NCBI GenBank assembly: GCA_900540275.1 | Contig: UQFO01000015.1 | Span: 1 to 53,521, forward strand | Length of the DNA stretch: 53,521 nucleotides | Direction: 5' to 3' | Origin: an uncultured Oscillospiraceae bacterium | GTDB lineage: Bacteria; Bacillota; Clostridia; Oscillospirales; Acutalibacteraceae | In this document: positions 8,034-16,585 of the stretch, piece by piece | Numbering within the stretch: the first letter of the stretch is position 1 | Layout of the letters: each line of letters opens with the position of its first letter | Position numbers and translations under genes: made by a program | The notes under the pieces: model-generated | What the model was told of the DNA's origin: nothing | What the model saw: the letters and a program-made list of their open reading frames with translations, nothing else | The model's database searches: none

Positions 8034-9488
8034 ATGAAAAAAAGAGAAAATATATATATTACGCGCATTATAGAGGCGTTTGAAGCGGACATTGGCGCGT
8101 TTGCAAAGGAAACGCAGCCGCTTTCCTGTGATACCAGAACCGCTTATTTTGATAAAGAGCACAAGGAACCGGCCGCCGCTGCGGCTTTCCTGCATTACGG
8201 AAAGCTTGTCCTGGAGCTTGTTTATCTGGTGAAAACCGATCAGGGAGGCCCCAAAAGCGTGCTTGAATGCCGTGTCTGGCTTGCGGAAAGCAGGCTGCAG
8301 CATTACTACTCGCTTTATGACTTGATGGATTTGATTGACCAGGACTGTTTTTCCTGCTTTCTGTATCCCTATATAGAAAACGCGCAGCGGATGGATGTCT
8401 GCTTTTCCGCGCTGGCCGGTAATTTGAAGCGTTTCCTGCCGCGCTTAATCCAAATTGCCGCTGACCCCGATTTGTGCGCGCGGGCACAGCAGAAGCTTTT
8501 GGAGGATATCAAAAACTGCTGGGACCCGGCGCTATTCGACGTGGAGCAGAAAATAGAGGAGGAGCGCCGGGAAACGATTATCGAAAACCGTCTGAAAATG
8601 TACCGCGACTGGGAGCGCAAACGTTTTTGCGAAGAAGCATACCGCGCGTTTTTATCCGGCGATTATGAACGGGCGCAGAGGCATTATGAAAAACAGAAAA
8701 AAAGGCTTTCCTATGAAAACCGCCTGCTCGCTTTTTTGCGGGATACCGCGCTAAAGCAGCCCGATGGGGCGAACAAACAGCATATAAATGCGCTCACAGA
8801 CGCAGGCTCCCTGTCAAAAGGCAGGGCGGGGCTCGTACCTTTGATTATCTCAAGCCTTGTATTGTCTGTGGCCTTTTATGCCGTCTATGCCGGCGTATAT
8901 TACGCGGCGCTGGGCCTGTTAAACCTTGGGGCGCTCTATGTGACGGGAATCGAATGGAGCCACACCGCGCCGCTTATCCTGCCTGCGCTTTTGACCGGTG
9001 TTGCCCTGACGTTCTTTTTCAGGAAAAGGCTTTACCGTCTTGTGCTGAGAAAGCGCGCGGAGCATTTGATTGAGTACGACGCGATTTTAAACACAGGCAC
9101 GGCGTTTCGCATGATGGGCGTTCTTACGGTTGCCGCGGTTGTTGTGAGCTTTTTGTTTACCGTAATGAGCGCAAACAATAATATTGCATTCTATGAAGAT
9201 ACGGTAACAAACCGTTCCGCGCGCGGCGCTTTTTCGGGCGGCTCGTGCTCCTATGCGGATATTACCGAGGTGCTCGTCCTGCACGGACGCCGGACAGACG
9301 GAAGCGAATTTAAAAAATTTGCCTTGATGACCAAAAGCAACGGCGGACTGGAGCTGAGCGACTATATGTCTGAACAGGAATTTGAAGCAAAGCTGCTTCC
9401 CATATTAAAGGAGAAGGGTATTCCGGTTACGCAAATCGAAAAAAACAGTGCGGATTGGGGAGATACAAATGCGGCAAAATCCGGTTGA
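8034..9488 (+). CDS. Unknown membrane protein, first of a tandem paralogous pair
   Basis: 484 residues; I do not recognise the family. Residues 1 to about 260 are soluble and mixed-charge, with conserved landmarks shared with the next gene: KSVLECR at about 79, YDLMDLID, and YIENAQRMDVCF. A helical segment rich in Glu, Arg and Tyr follows (about 180-240). Three to four hydrophobic segments lie at about 265-290, 310-330 and 360-385, then a small C-terminal extracytoplasmic domain with a YADITEV strand. There is no signal peptide, so the large N-terminal part is probably cytoplasmic. The ATG has AAGGAG upstream. It overlaps the second paralogue by 20 bases, so the two products are probably made together and may form a hetero-oligomer. 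Confidence 0.85.
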   Translation: MKKRENIYITRIIEAFEADIGAFAKETQPLSCDTRTAYFDKEHKEPAAAAAFLHYGKLVLELVYLVKTDQGGPKSVLECRVWLAESRLQHYYSLYDLMDLIDQDCFSCFLYPYIENAQRMDVCFSALAGNLKRFLPRLIQIAADPDLCARAQQKLLEDIKNCWDPALFDVEQKIEEERRETIIENRLKMYRDWERKRFCEEAYRAFLSGDYERAQRHYEKQKKRLSYENRLLAFLRDTALKQPDGANKQHINALTDAGSLSKGRAGLVPLIISSLVLSVAFYAVYAGVYYAALGLLNLGALYVTGIEWSHTAPLILPALLTGVALTFFFRKRLYRLVLRKRAEHLIEYDAILNTGTAFRMMGVLTVAAVVVSFLFTVMSANNNIAFYEDTVTNRSARGAFSGGSCSYADITEVLVLHGRRTDGSEFKKFALMTKSNGGLELSDYMSEQEFEAKLLPILKEKGIPVTQIEKNSADWGDTNAAKSG

Positions 9489-10893
9489 GCATGTTGAAAA
9501 GCTTGTCAAATGCTTTCGTTCCTGCGTTGAAGGGTTTTCGCGGGAAACAGGGCCGCTGTCCTATGAATTGTTAGAAAAAATAAAGGCCGCGGGGGAAGAA
9601 CCGAAGCAGAGCATCGGAAGAATATATTATAACGGTTTTTTGCTCGAATTCGTTTATACATACCGGGGAATGGGATGGCTGCTTAAAAGTGTTCTGGAAT
9701 GCAGGATTAGGCTTATAAAGGGAGAGGAACATATTTACTTCTATTTGTATGATTTAATGCATCTGCTTGATGAACATGATTTCCACTGCTATATGTTTTC
9801 CTATATAGAAAATGAAGCGCGTATGGAAGCCTGCTTCACCGTGCTCGCGCAGGCACTGAAGAAATATCTGCCGAGGCTTTCGGAACTTGCGGCTGACAGT
9901 ACGCTTGTGGAAAAGCTGTACGACGGGCAGCGCCGTTTTATTATGGAGAATTACGACAGTGAAATTTTTAAACAGGATTCTACGGGCAATAAGGAGCTGG
10001 ATGGCGTATTCCTGGACGGCGCCCTGTCTGGTTACTACGATTGGGCCAAGCTGCGTTATTTGACACAGGGGTATTATACAGCGTTCTTAAAAGGGAACTA
10101 TAAAAAAGCAATCCGGCTGCTGTCAAAGGACAAAAGGCGTACGCCATATGAAGAACGCCTGCTGGAATTCATGAAAAGCCTTCCGCCCCATGAACGTTAT
10201 CAGGCGGTCGAGCGGCAGGCCGATTCGATTACGGACGGGGTCAAAGAGGAAAACGGCAATAATGGCTTATTACCCTTTTTCACGGCCTGTCTTGTGTTCA
10301 TACCGCCTGTTGTCCTGGTGCTGTCGGCGCTTTATTACGGTATGGTTTGCCTGATGTACCAAAACGCGCTTTTCGCATCGAGCGCACAATGGTACCGCAC
10401 GCTCGTGCTGCTTCCTCTGTCAATTATCTTTTCGATGTTTTTCTCGTATTTTTCCAGAAAAAAAGCATACCGGATTTTCTATAAAAAGCGTTACCGGAAA
10501 AAGCTTGACTATGATGCAATTTTAAATTCTTCCAAAAGCGGCAGGGGGATGAAAGCATTCTTTGCGGTCTTTTGCGCGCTGAACATAGTTTTCCTCGCGC
10601 TTTATGTAAATTGCGGGCTGAGCTTTTACGAAAACGGCATGCTTGACCAAAGGGAATTCTTCTCTTTATCTGCAAAGCAGGTCCCTTATGCGGAAATGGA
10701 AGAATGCTTCTATCACGCTGGAGAATACAACGATTTTGGCATATGGATGGAGGGGCCTTATTATTATTTAAAATTAAAAGACGGCTCTCTGATTGACCTT
10801 ACAATTGATATTGACCCCGCTGATTTGGAGCGGGAAGTCCTGCCTCTTTTCAAGGGCAGCGGCGTGCCGGTTGTAGAGAGGGAAGCTGTTTGA
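9469..10893 (+). CDS. Unknown membrane protein, second of a tandem paralogous pair
   Basis: 474 residues from the ATG at 9469, chosen because GGGGAG lies just upstream; an in-frame GTG at 9448 lacks such a site. It repeats the plan of its upstream neighbour: KSVLECRIRL, YDLMHLLDEHDFHCY, YIENEARMEACF and LKKYLPRLSELA in the N-terminal half, YEERLLEFM before the membrane part, hydrophobic segments at about 262-290, 308-330 and 355-380, and a C-terminal domain containing VPYAEMEECF. The two proteins differ at most positions outside these blocks, so the duplication is old. No catalytic motif is visible; function unknown. Confidence 0.85.
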   Translation: MRQNPVEHVEKLVKCFRSCVEGFSRETGPLSYELLEKIKAAGEEPKQSIGRIYYNGFLLEFVYTYRGMGWLLKSVLECRIRLIKGEEHIYFYLYDLMHLLDEHDFHCYMFSYIENEARMEACFTVLAQALKKYLPRLSELAADSTLVEKLYDGQRRFIMENYDSEIFKQDSTGNKELDGVFLDGALSGYYDWAKLRYLTQGYYTAFLKGNYKKAIRLLSKDKRRTPYEERLLEFMKSLPPHERYQAVERQADSITDGVKEENGNNGLLPFFTACLVFIPPVVLVLSALYYGMVCLMYQNALFASSAQWYRTLVLLPLSIIFSMFFSYFSRKKAYRIFYKKRYRKKLDYDAILNSSKSGRGMKAFFAVFCALNIVFLALYVNCGLSFYENGMLDQREFFSLSAKQVPYAEMEECFYHAGEYNDFGIWMEGPYYYLKLKDGSLIDLTIDIDPADLEREVLPLFKGSGVPVVEREAV

Positions 10894-11004
10894 TGACAGC
10901 CGGCCGGCAGATGGAACGGCATGCTGTCAATTTTATTATTTCCAATAACTGTAGCATAATATTGGGGCAATTGCTGCCGATAATATAAATTAAGGGTGGA
11001 ATTT

Positions 11005-11784
11005 ATGAATATACTTGCAATAGGCGATGTGGTCGGAAGCGTTGGGTGTGAATTCCTGCGTAAAAAGCTCAGCCAATTTAAAAAGCTCAAGGCGGTCGAG
11101 CTCGTAATCGCGAACGGGGAAAATTCAGCCGACGGCAATGGGATTACGCCGCAAAGCGCGGAATTCCTTTTTCAAAGCGGCGTAGACGTCATTACGACTG
11201 GCAACCACGCTTTCCGCAGGAAGGAATCCTATACGCTGTATGATGAATGTGAATATTTAGTCCGTCCGGCAAACTATCCCCAGGGTACGACGCCCGGCAG
11301 GGGAATGTGTATCGTCGACATGGGAAGGACGCAGGTAGCGGTGCTCAATATTATGGGCACATCGTTTATGGAAGCGCTCGATTGTCCGTTCCAAACAGCT
11401 GACAGGCTGATAGAACGGGCAAGGGAGCAGGGCGCGAAAATTATACTGGTCGATTTCCACGCGGAGGCGACGGGCGAAAAACGCGCGTTCGGCTATTATC
11501 TCGACGGCAGGGTTTCAGGTGTGTACGGCACGCATACGCATGTGCCGACTGCGGACGAAACGGTTCTTCCAAATGGAACGGGTTATATTACGGACGTGGG
11601 CATGACGGGCGTTATCCATTCGGTGCTCGGCGTCAAGACGGAAATCATCATCGCGAAGCTCAAGGATAAGCTGCCGCAGCGGTTCGATTTGGCAAGCGGC
11701 GACTGCAAGCTCGACTGCATCCTGTTTGAAATCGATGAAAAGACGGGGAAAGCCCTGTCGGTGGAACGAGTGGAAATAATGTGA
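11005..11784 (+). CDS. ymdB: YmdB-family metallophosphoesterase
   Basis: 259 residues, full length for the TIGR00282/YmdB family of calcineurin-like phosphoesterases. Metal-ligand motifs in order are GD (D8), GENSAD (E39, N40), TGNH (N67, H68), DFHAEAT and GTHTHVPTAD. B. subtilis YmdB hydrolyses 2',3'-cyclic nucleotides and influences biofilm and motility decisions. The start at 11005 is preceded by GGGTGG; an in-frame GTG at 10996 is inside that site. It lies upstream of fakA but has a separate promoter between. In many Clostridia ymdB follows rny, which is not seen here. Confidence 0.93.
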   Translation: MNILAIGDVVGSVGCEFLRKKLSQFKKLKAVELVIANGENSADGNGITPQSAEFLFQSGVDVITTGNHAFRRKESYTLYDECEYLVRPANYPQGTTPGRGMCIVDMGRTQVAVLNIMGTSFMEALDCPFQTADRLIERAREQGAKIILVDFHAEATGEKRAFGYYLDGRVSGVYGTHTHVPTADETVLPNGTGYITDVGMTGVIHSVLGVKTEIIIAKLKDKLPQRFDLASGDCKLDCILFEIDEKTGKALSVERVEIM

Positions 11785-11855
11785 GCATGTTGCCGCCGCA
11801 TACGGCGGGGATGCTGCAATGGGTTGTGAACAATGCCCATATTTCCCCCGATGTA

Positions 11856-11885
11856 TTGAAATTCCGCACTGAACTATGCTATAAT
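11856..11885 (+). promoter_or_regulatory. Promoter for fakA
   Basis: -35 TTGAAA, 18-base spacer, perfect -10 TATAAT, about 68 bases before the start codon. Confidence 0.8.
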
Positions 11886-11953
11886 AAAAAGCACGCTTAA
11901 ATGCGTGATACCGGCAGTTTACCTGCTGCCTCTCTATTAAGGAAGTGTTTTGT

Positions 11954-13627
11954 ATGGTCAACGGCGTGTCTTTAAAGGACGCCATTATATCCGGCGCCAA
12001 TCATATCACCTCTCAAAAGTCTTCGATTGATGATCTCAACATATTCCCCGTTCCGGATGGCGACACGGGTACCAATATGTCTATGACAATCGGCGCCGCG
12101 GCTGCCGAGCTTAAGAAGATGGAGTCCGATAGCGTAGGCGCTGTTGCCAAGAAAGCCGCTTCCGCGCTGCTGCGCGGCGCAAGGGGCAATTCCGGCGTTA
12201 TCCTCTCGCTCTTATTCCGTGGCTTTTCAAAAGGGCTTGAGGGCAAAGAGGCCGCATCCGGCCTGGACCTTGCAAACGCGCTTTCCATCGGCGTGGAGTC
12301 CGCTTACGGCGCCGTTATGAAGCCGACGGAAGGCACTATCCTAACTGTCGCGAGGGTCGCCTGTGAAGCAGGTAAGGCGTATGCGCAGGAAAACGACGAC
12401 CCGGTCGCCGTATGGGACGTCATCTGTAAAGCGGCAGAGGAAGCGCTGCTCACCACGCCGGAGCTTCTTCCGGTGCTCAAAAAGGCTGGCGTTGTCGATG
12501 CGGGCGGCAAGGGCCTTTGCGTAATTTTTGAAGGAATGATGTCTGTCTTTAAAGACGGCGTTGTAATTGAATATAAAGAAGAAAAGAATGACGGCGAAGG
12601 GGAAGAATCAGACTTCTTCCGCAGCGCCGCCGCGGAATTTGACGACGACATCCGCTTTACGTATTGTACGGAATTCATCGTCGGGCGCGAGAAGCAGACG
12701 GAAAAACAGCCCGTTGACCTCCGCCATTATTTGGAATCCATCGGCGACTGCGTCGTGGTTGTGGACGACGACGAAATCATTAAGGTGCATGTCCATACCG
12801 AAGACCCGGGCAACGCCCTGCAGGCCGGCTTGGAGTTTGGCTCCCTGCTAACGGTCAAGGTGGAAAACATGAAGGAGCAGCACAAGGCCGCGAAGGAAAA
12901 CGAGCAGGAAAAGCAAAAGCATATAAAGAAAAAGGAAAAGCTTGCGGAAGCGGCGCCGGAAGAGGAAATCGGTTTTGTCGCGGTTGCCGCGGGCGAAGGC
13001 CTTTCCGAGCTGTTCAAGGATTTGGGCTGCAGCCATGTCGTCAGCGGCGGGCAGAGCATGAACCCCAGCACGGACGATATTCTTGAAGCGGTTATGGCAA
13101 CCGGTGCAAAGACGGTATTTGTACTGCCAAACAATAAAAACATTATTATGGCTGCGGAGCAGGTCGTACCGCTTGTCGAGGACAGGAAGGTCGTCGTGCT
13201 TCCAACCAGGACGATTCCGCAGGGGCTTTCCGCAATGCTTGCCTACGACCCGGACCTTACGGCGGACGGCAACAAACAGCTTATGCTTGACGCTGCTTCG
13301 GGCGTAATGACCGGGCAGGTAACGTTTGCCGCGAGAAACTCTGAATTCGGCAGCACAAAAATCAAAGAGGGCGAGATTATCGCGCTCGAAAACGGCAAGC
13401 TCTGTATTACCGACAAGGACGACCCGGTTAAAGCGGCGTATAAGCTGACAAAGAGCATGGTCAGGAAGGATACCTCGTTCATCACCATCATTTACGGCGA
13501 GGATGTTTCCGATGAGGACGCGCAGGCGTGTCTGAAACAGGTACAGGCAAAGTACGGCTCAAGCGTAGACGTCACGCTCGTAAACGGCGGACAGCCGATT
13601 TACTACTTCATTATTTCCGTGGAGTAA
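11954..13627 (+). CDS. fakA: Fatty acid kinase FakA-like DAK2-domain protein (YloV)
   Basis: 557 residues. The N-terminal DAK2 (DhaL-like) ATP-binding domain shows FPVPDGDTGTNMS at about 31-43, where the aspartates bind magnesium-ATP, and RGARGNSGVILSLLFRGF at about 75-92. A middle domain and a C-terminal DegV-like region follow, joined by a Lys/Glu-rich linker near residues 310-340. FakA phosphorylates fatty acids presented by FakB (DegV) proteins, feeding exogenous fatty acids into phospholipid synthesis. The ATG at 11954 with GGAAG upstream is preferred over GTG at 11945. Its place shortly ahead of recG is the conserved Firmicutes order. No fakB is in this window. Confidence 0.92.
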   Translation: MVNGVSLKDAIISGANHITSQKSSIDDLNIFPVPDGDTGTNMSMTIGAAAAELKKMESDSVGAVAKKAASALLRGARGNSGVILSLLFRGFSKGLEGKEAASGLDLANALSIGVESAYGAVMKPTEGTILTVARVACEAGKAYAQENDDPVAVWDVICKAAEEALLTTPELLPVLKKAGVVDAGGKGLCVIFEGMMSVFKDGVVIEYKEEKNDGEGEESDFFRSAAAEFDDDIRFTYCTEFIVGREKQTEKQPVDLRHYLESIGDCVVVVDDDEIIKVHVHTEDPGNALQAGLEFGSLLTVKVENMKEQHKAAKENEQEKQKHIKKKEKLAEAAPEEEIGFVAVAAGEGLSELFKDLGCSHVVSGGQSMNPSTDDILEAVMATGAKTVFVLPNNKNIIMAAEQVVPLVEDRKVVVLPTRTIPQGLSAMLAYDPDLTADGNKQLMLDAASGVMTGQVTFAARNSEFGSTKIKEGEIIALENGKLCITDKDDPVKAAYKLTKSMVRKDTSFITIIYGEDVSDEDAQACLKQVQAKYGSSVDVTLVNGGQPIYYFIISVE

Positions 13628-13647
13628 ACCAAATTTTATCGAACGCA

Positions 13648-13670
13648 GGGCGGCTCCGGCCGCCCTTTTT
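13648..13670 (+). terminator. Terminator of fakA
   Basis: Perfect stem GGGCGGC / GCCGCCC over a 4-base loop, followed by TTTTT. Confidence 0.9.
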
Positions 13671-13699
13671 ATATTTTCTTGATAATAAGGAGGTTTCGC

Positions 13700-14176
13700 A
13701 TGGTAATCAGGGAGATAGCATACAGGGAATACGCTTTTCTGGAGGAAATGCTGTACCAGGCGCTGTTCGTCCCAAAAGGGGAGAAGCCCTTCCCGCGTGA
13801 TATTATAAAAAAGCCTTCGCTTGCACGCTATATCGACGGCTTCGGCAGAAAGGGAGACGCCTGCTTTGTCGCGGAGCGGGAGGGCGTCCTATGCGGGGCC
13901 GCCTGGGCGCGGTTTTATAGTAAGGAAGAGATGGGGCCGGAGTTTATCGATGAATTTACACCGGAGCTTTCCATCGCGCTTTACGAGCAATACAGGGAAA
14001 AAGGTGTTGGTACCCGATTGCTGTGCGCGCTGCTGCAACAGTTAAAAGAAAACGGCGTAAAACAGGCGATGCTCAGTGCAAAAAAAGAAAACCGCGCGGT
14101 CAAGCTGTATAAAAGGCTGGGCTTTGAAGCTGTCCGGGAGGATAAGGATACCTTTATCATGGTAAAGCCCTTATGA
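13700..14176 (+). CDS. GNAT-family N-acetyltransferase
   Basis: 158 residues from the ATG at 13700, which is preceded by a perfect AAGGAGG. The fold is recognisable from the acetyl-CoA loop region YREKGVGTRLLCALLQQL (about 106-123) and the late strand-helix AKKENRAVKLYKRLGFEAVRED typical of small-molecule or protein GNATs. Substrate not predictable. It is a single gene between the fakA terminator and the CRISPR mini-array/recG leader, so no operon context helps. Confidence 0.85.
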   Translation: MVIREIAYREYAFLEEMLYQALFVPKGEKPFPRDIIKKPSLARYIDGFGRKGDACFVAEREGVLCGAAWARFYSKEEMGPEFIDEFTPELSIALYEQYREKGVGTRLLCALLQQLKENGVKQAMLSAKKENRAVKLYKRLGFEAVREDKDTFIMVKPL

Positions 14177-14252
14177 CAATGCTTGTATTGCCGAAAAGTG
14201 CGAACCGTAAGCAAACAGAAAACCGCTGGGAGGTTCGCACCGGAAAAACAGT

Positions 14253-14280
14253 TTGAAATACTGTATTTTTATGATAGAAT
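14253..14280 (+). promoter_or_regulatory. Probable promoter reading the CRISPR mini-array and recG
   Basis: -35 TTGAAA, 16-base spacer, -10 TAGAAT. It is the only clear promoter between the GNAT gene and recG, so the transcript would carry the mini-array in a leader of about 255 bases. The palindrome between -35 and -10 could be an operator. Confidence 0.6.
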
Positions 14281-14356
14281 ATAAGAAAAGAAGCATTGTT
14301 TGAATGTTTTGTACAGGAAAAATGCGTTTTCCCGTGCAAATTCAGCTTCTTTTGCT

Positions 14357-14455
14357 GTCGCTTCCCACACGGGAAGCGTGGATTGAAATTCAAGCGTTGT
14401 ATCGGACAGCCCGCCCGTAATAGTCGCTTCCCACACGGGAAGCGCGGATTGAAAT
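14357..14455 (+). CRISPR. Orphan two-repeat CRISPR mini-array, type I-C-like repeat
   Basis: Two 33-base repeats (14357-14389 and 14423-14455) enclose one 33-base spacer (14390-14422). The repeat begins GTCGCTTCCC, has the stem GCTTCCC-ACAC-GGGAAGC and ends GATTGAAAT, the layout of subtype I-C repeats. The second repeat differs by one base (T to C after the stem), which suits the decayed trailer-end repeat and puts the leader on the left, so the array reads on the plus strand. No cas gene is present in the window. It may depend on a distant I-C system or be a relic. Confidence 0.88.
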
Positions 14456-14542
14456 GTCCGTGTCATCAGCTCTTTTCCCAGCTTTTGCCGCCTTCGGGGC
14501 GGCAAAGCCATATTATGAATTAAAGAAACGGAGGATGCCCCG

Positions 14543-16585
14543 ATGGCGTCGTTGTTTGAAAAACCAATTGAAACGCTTTCGGGCGTGGGAGTAAAGCGCG
14601 GCGAGCTTTTCCGCAGGCTCGGCGTGCGTACCGTGGGCGAGCTGCTGCGCTACTACCCGCGCGGCTATGTCGACCACAGCCACCCCGTGACGATTGCGCA
14701 AACGCAGGCGAACGAAGTCTGCTGCATCAAAGCGACGGTCGAAGCCCCGGTGAACGAGCGCCGCATAGCGGGCGGAAGGCTTTTGTCCCGTGTGCGCGTG
14801 TACGATGAAAGCGGCGCGCTCCCGCTTACCTTTTTCAACAACCGTTACATTAAAAATATGTTAAAACCAGGGGAAACGTATATTTTCTACGGTAAAATTA
14901 CGCAGGGCACAGGCCGGAAGGAAATGACCGCGCCGGAATTCTCCCCGGCACAGCAGGGGCAAAGGGTGCGCCCCGTATACAGCGCGACAGCGGGGCTATC
15001 CTCCCGCCAGATAGAAGCGGCGGTGGAGCGCGCGCTTTTACTGCTGCCGGAAAAGGTCAAGGAGCCGATTCCGCATGATATCATGAAAAAATACAACCTC
15101 TGCGGCCTGCGGGAGGCAATTGAAAATATCCACTTCCCCCAAGGCGAACAGGCGCTTTTGGACGCGCGGCGGCGGCTCGTTTTTGAAGAGCTTTTAATTT
15201 TAAACCTCGGCCTGCGCCGCCTTAAGGCGGGCAGGAAAAACGAGACATCCATTGTGATGCAAAAGGACTACGCGGGGGATTTTTTTAACCTTTTGCCGTT
15301 CCGGCCTACAAAGGCGCAGCTGCGCGCCACAGGCGACTGCGTGCGCGATATGATGACGGGCGGCCCGCCGATGAACCGGCTCATACAGGGCGACGTCGGT
15401 TCGGGAAAAACAGCGGTCGCGGCGGCGCTTTGCTATTGCGCCGCGAAAAACGGATGGCAGGCGGCCTTCATGGCGCCTACCGAAATTTTGGCGGAGCAGC
15501 ATTTCCAGTCTTTAAGCGGGATTTTAAAAGGAACCGGCGTGCGGGTGGAGCTGCTTACCGGCTCCATGACTGCCGCGCGCAAAAGGAAAATCAGGGAAAG
15601 CCTGCTGCTCGGGGAAATCGATTTGATTATCGGTACGCACGCGCTGATTTCAGACGGCGTGGAATTCTGCCGCCTGGGGCTGTGTGTGACGGACGAGCAG
15701 CACCGGTTCGGCGTATCGCAGCGGGCAAAGCTGCTTGCAAAGGGGGAGAACCCCCATCTGCTCGTCATGTCGGCAACACCTATCCCGCGGACGCTTGCCC
15801 TGATTATTTACGGGGATTTGGATATTTCTGTTATCGACGAGCTGCCGCCCGGCAGGCAGACGGTCGATACGATGCTTATCGACAGCGCAAAGCGCCACCG
15901 TATGTACGGCTTTATGAAAAAGCTCATAAACGAAGGGCGGCAGTGCTACATCGTATGTCCCGCGGTGGAGGAGGGCGAATTACAGATAGCTTCCGCGCAG
16001 GAATACGCCGAAGAGCTGCAAAAGTTCGAATTTAAGGATTACCGTATCGGTTTGCTCCACGGAAAAATGAAGCCGGCAGAAAAGGAACGCGTGATGCGCG
16101 CGTTTGCAGACGGGGATACCGATTTGCTCGTATCCACTACGGTGATAGAGGTGGGTGTGGACGTTCCCAACGCCGTCGTCATGGCGGTGGAAAACGCGGA
16201 GCGCTTCGGGCTTTCGCAGCTTCACCAGCTGCGCGGGCGTGTCGGCAGGGGACAGTATAAATCCTATTGTATTTTGATTTCAGACGCGCAGAATGAAGAA
16301 ACCGTCGCCCGCCTTCGCACCATGTGCCAGACGAACAACGGCTTTGAAATTGCGGATATGGATTTAAAGCTCCGGGGGCCCGGCGACTTTTTCGGCGCGC
16401 GCCAGCACGGCTTGCCAGAGCTTAAAATTGCCGATTTGACCGATATGGACGGCCTTGACGCCGCGCAGCAGGCTGCGCAGAAAATCCTGGAGGAAAGCCC
16501 GGACCTGTCGACCGGCGCCGCGAGGAGCCTGCGCGCCGAGATACGCCGTCTGTTCGGCAGGGTGGGCGAAAACGGTTTGAATTAA
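14543..16585 (+). CDS. recG: ATP-dependent DNA helicase RecG
   Basis: 680 residues, full length. An N-terminal wedge (OB-fold) region is followed by the helicase core: Walker A GDVGSGKT at 283-290, DEQHRFG box at about 384, MSATPIPRTLAL, and the C-terminal RecA-like lobe with LLHGKMKP, VIEVGVDVPNA and QLHQLRGRVGRGQ. RecG remodels stalled forks and Holliday junctions. The start has ACGGAGG upstream. Its last codons share three bases with the end of sbcC on the opposite strand (convergent overlap at 16582-16585), leaving no room for a terminator between them. Confidence 0.97.
   Translation: MASLFEKPIETLSGVGVKRGELFRRLGVRTVGELLRYYPRGYVDHSHPVTIAQTQANEVCCIKATVEAPVNERRIAGGRLLSRVRVYDESGALPLTFFNNRYIKNMLKPGETYIFYGKITQGTGRKEMTAPEFSPAQQGQRVRPVYSATAGLSSRQIEAAVERALLLLPEKVKEPIPHDIMKKYNLCGLREAIENIHFPQGEQALLDARRRLVFEELLILNLGLRRLKAGRKNETSIVMQKDYAGDFFNLLPFRPTKAQLRATGDCVRDMMTGGPPMNRLIQGDVGSGKTAVAAALCYCAAKNGWQAAFMAPTEILAEQHFQSLSGILKGTGVRVELLTGSMTAARKRKIRESLLLGEIDLIIGTHALISDGVEFCRLGLCVTDEQHRFGVSQRAKLLAKGENPHLLVMSATPIPRTLALIIYGDLDISVIDELPPGRQTVDTMLIDSAKRHRMYGFMKKLINEGRQCYIVCPAVEEGELQIASAQEYAEELQKFEFKDYRIGLLHGKMKPAEKERVMRAFADGDTDLLVSTTVIEVGVDVPNAVVMAVENAERFGLSQLHQLRGRVGRGQYKSYCILISDAQNEETVARLRTMCQTNNGFEIADMDLKLRGPGDFFGARQHGLPELKIADLTDMDGLDAAQQAAQKILEESPDLSTGAARSLRAEIRRLFGRVGENGLN

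Larger units (their letters stand above)
14177..14542 (+). other. 366-base gap: dyad, promoter, CRISPR mini-array and hairpin before recG
   Basis: No credible gene. In order it holds an inverted repeat GTGCGAACC / GGTTCGCAC (14198-14206 and 14232-14240), a promoter (14253-14280) whose spacer overlaps the 13-bp palindrome AAATAC-T-GTATTT (14256-14268), two CRISPR repeats (14357-14455), a GCCGCC/GGCGGC hairpin (14486-14504) without a T-run, and the recG ribosome-binding site ACGGAGG. Confidence 0.8.

Noticed and set aside
14486..14504. Terminator before recG
   Set aside because: Stem GCCGCC/GGCGGC is strong but has no T-run on either strand.
14177..16585. Full CRISPR-Cas locus around the mini-array
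   Set aside because: Both flanks are ordinary genes (GNAT and recG); no cas1, cas2, cas3, cas5, cas7 or cas8 reading frame in the window.
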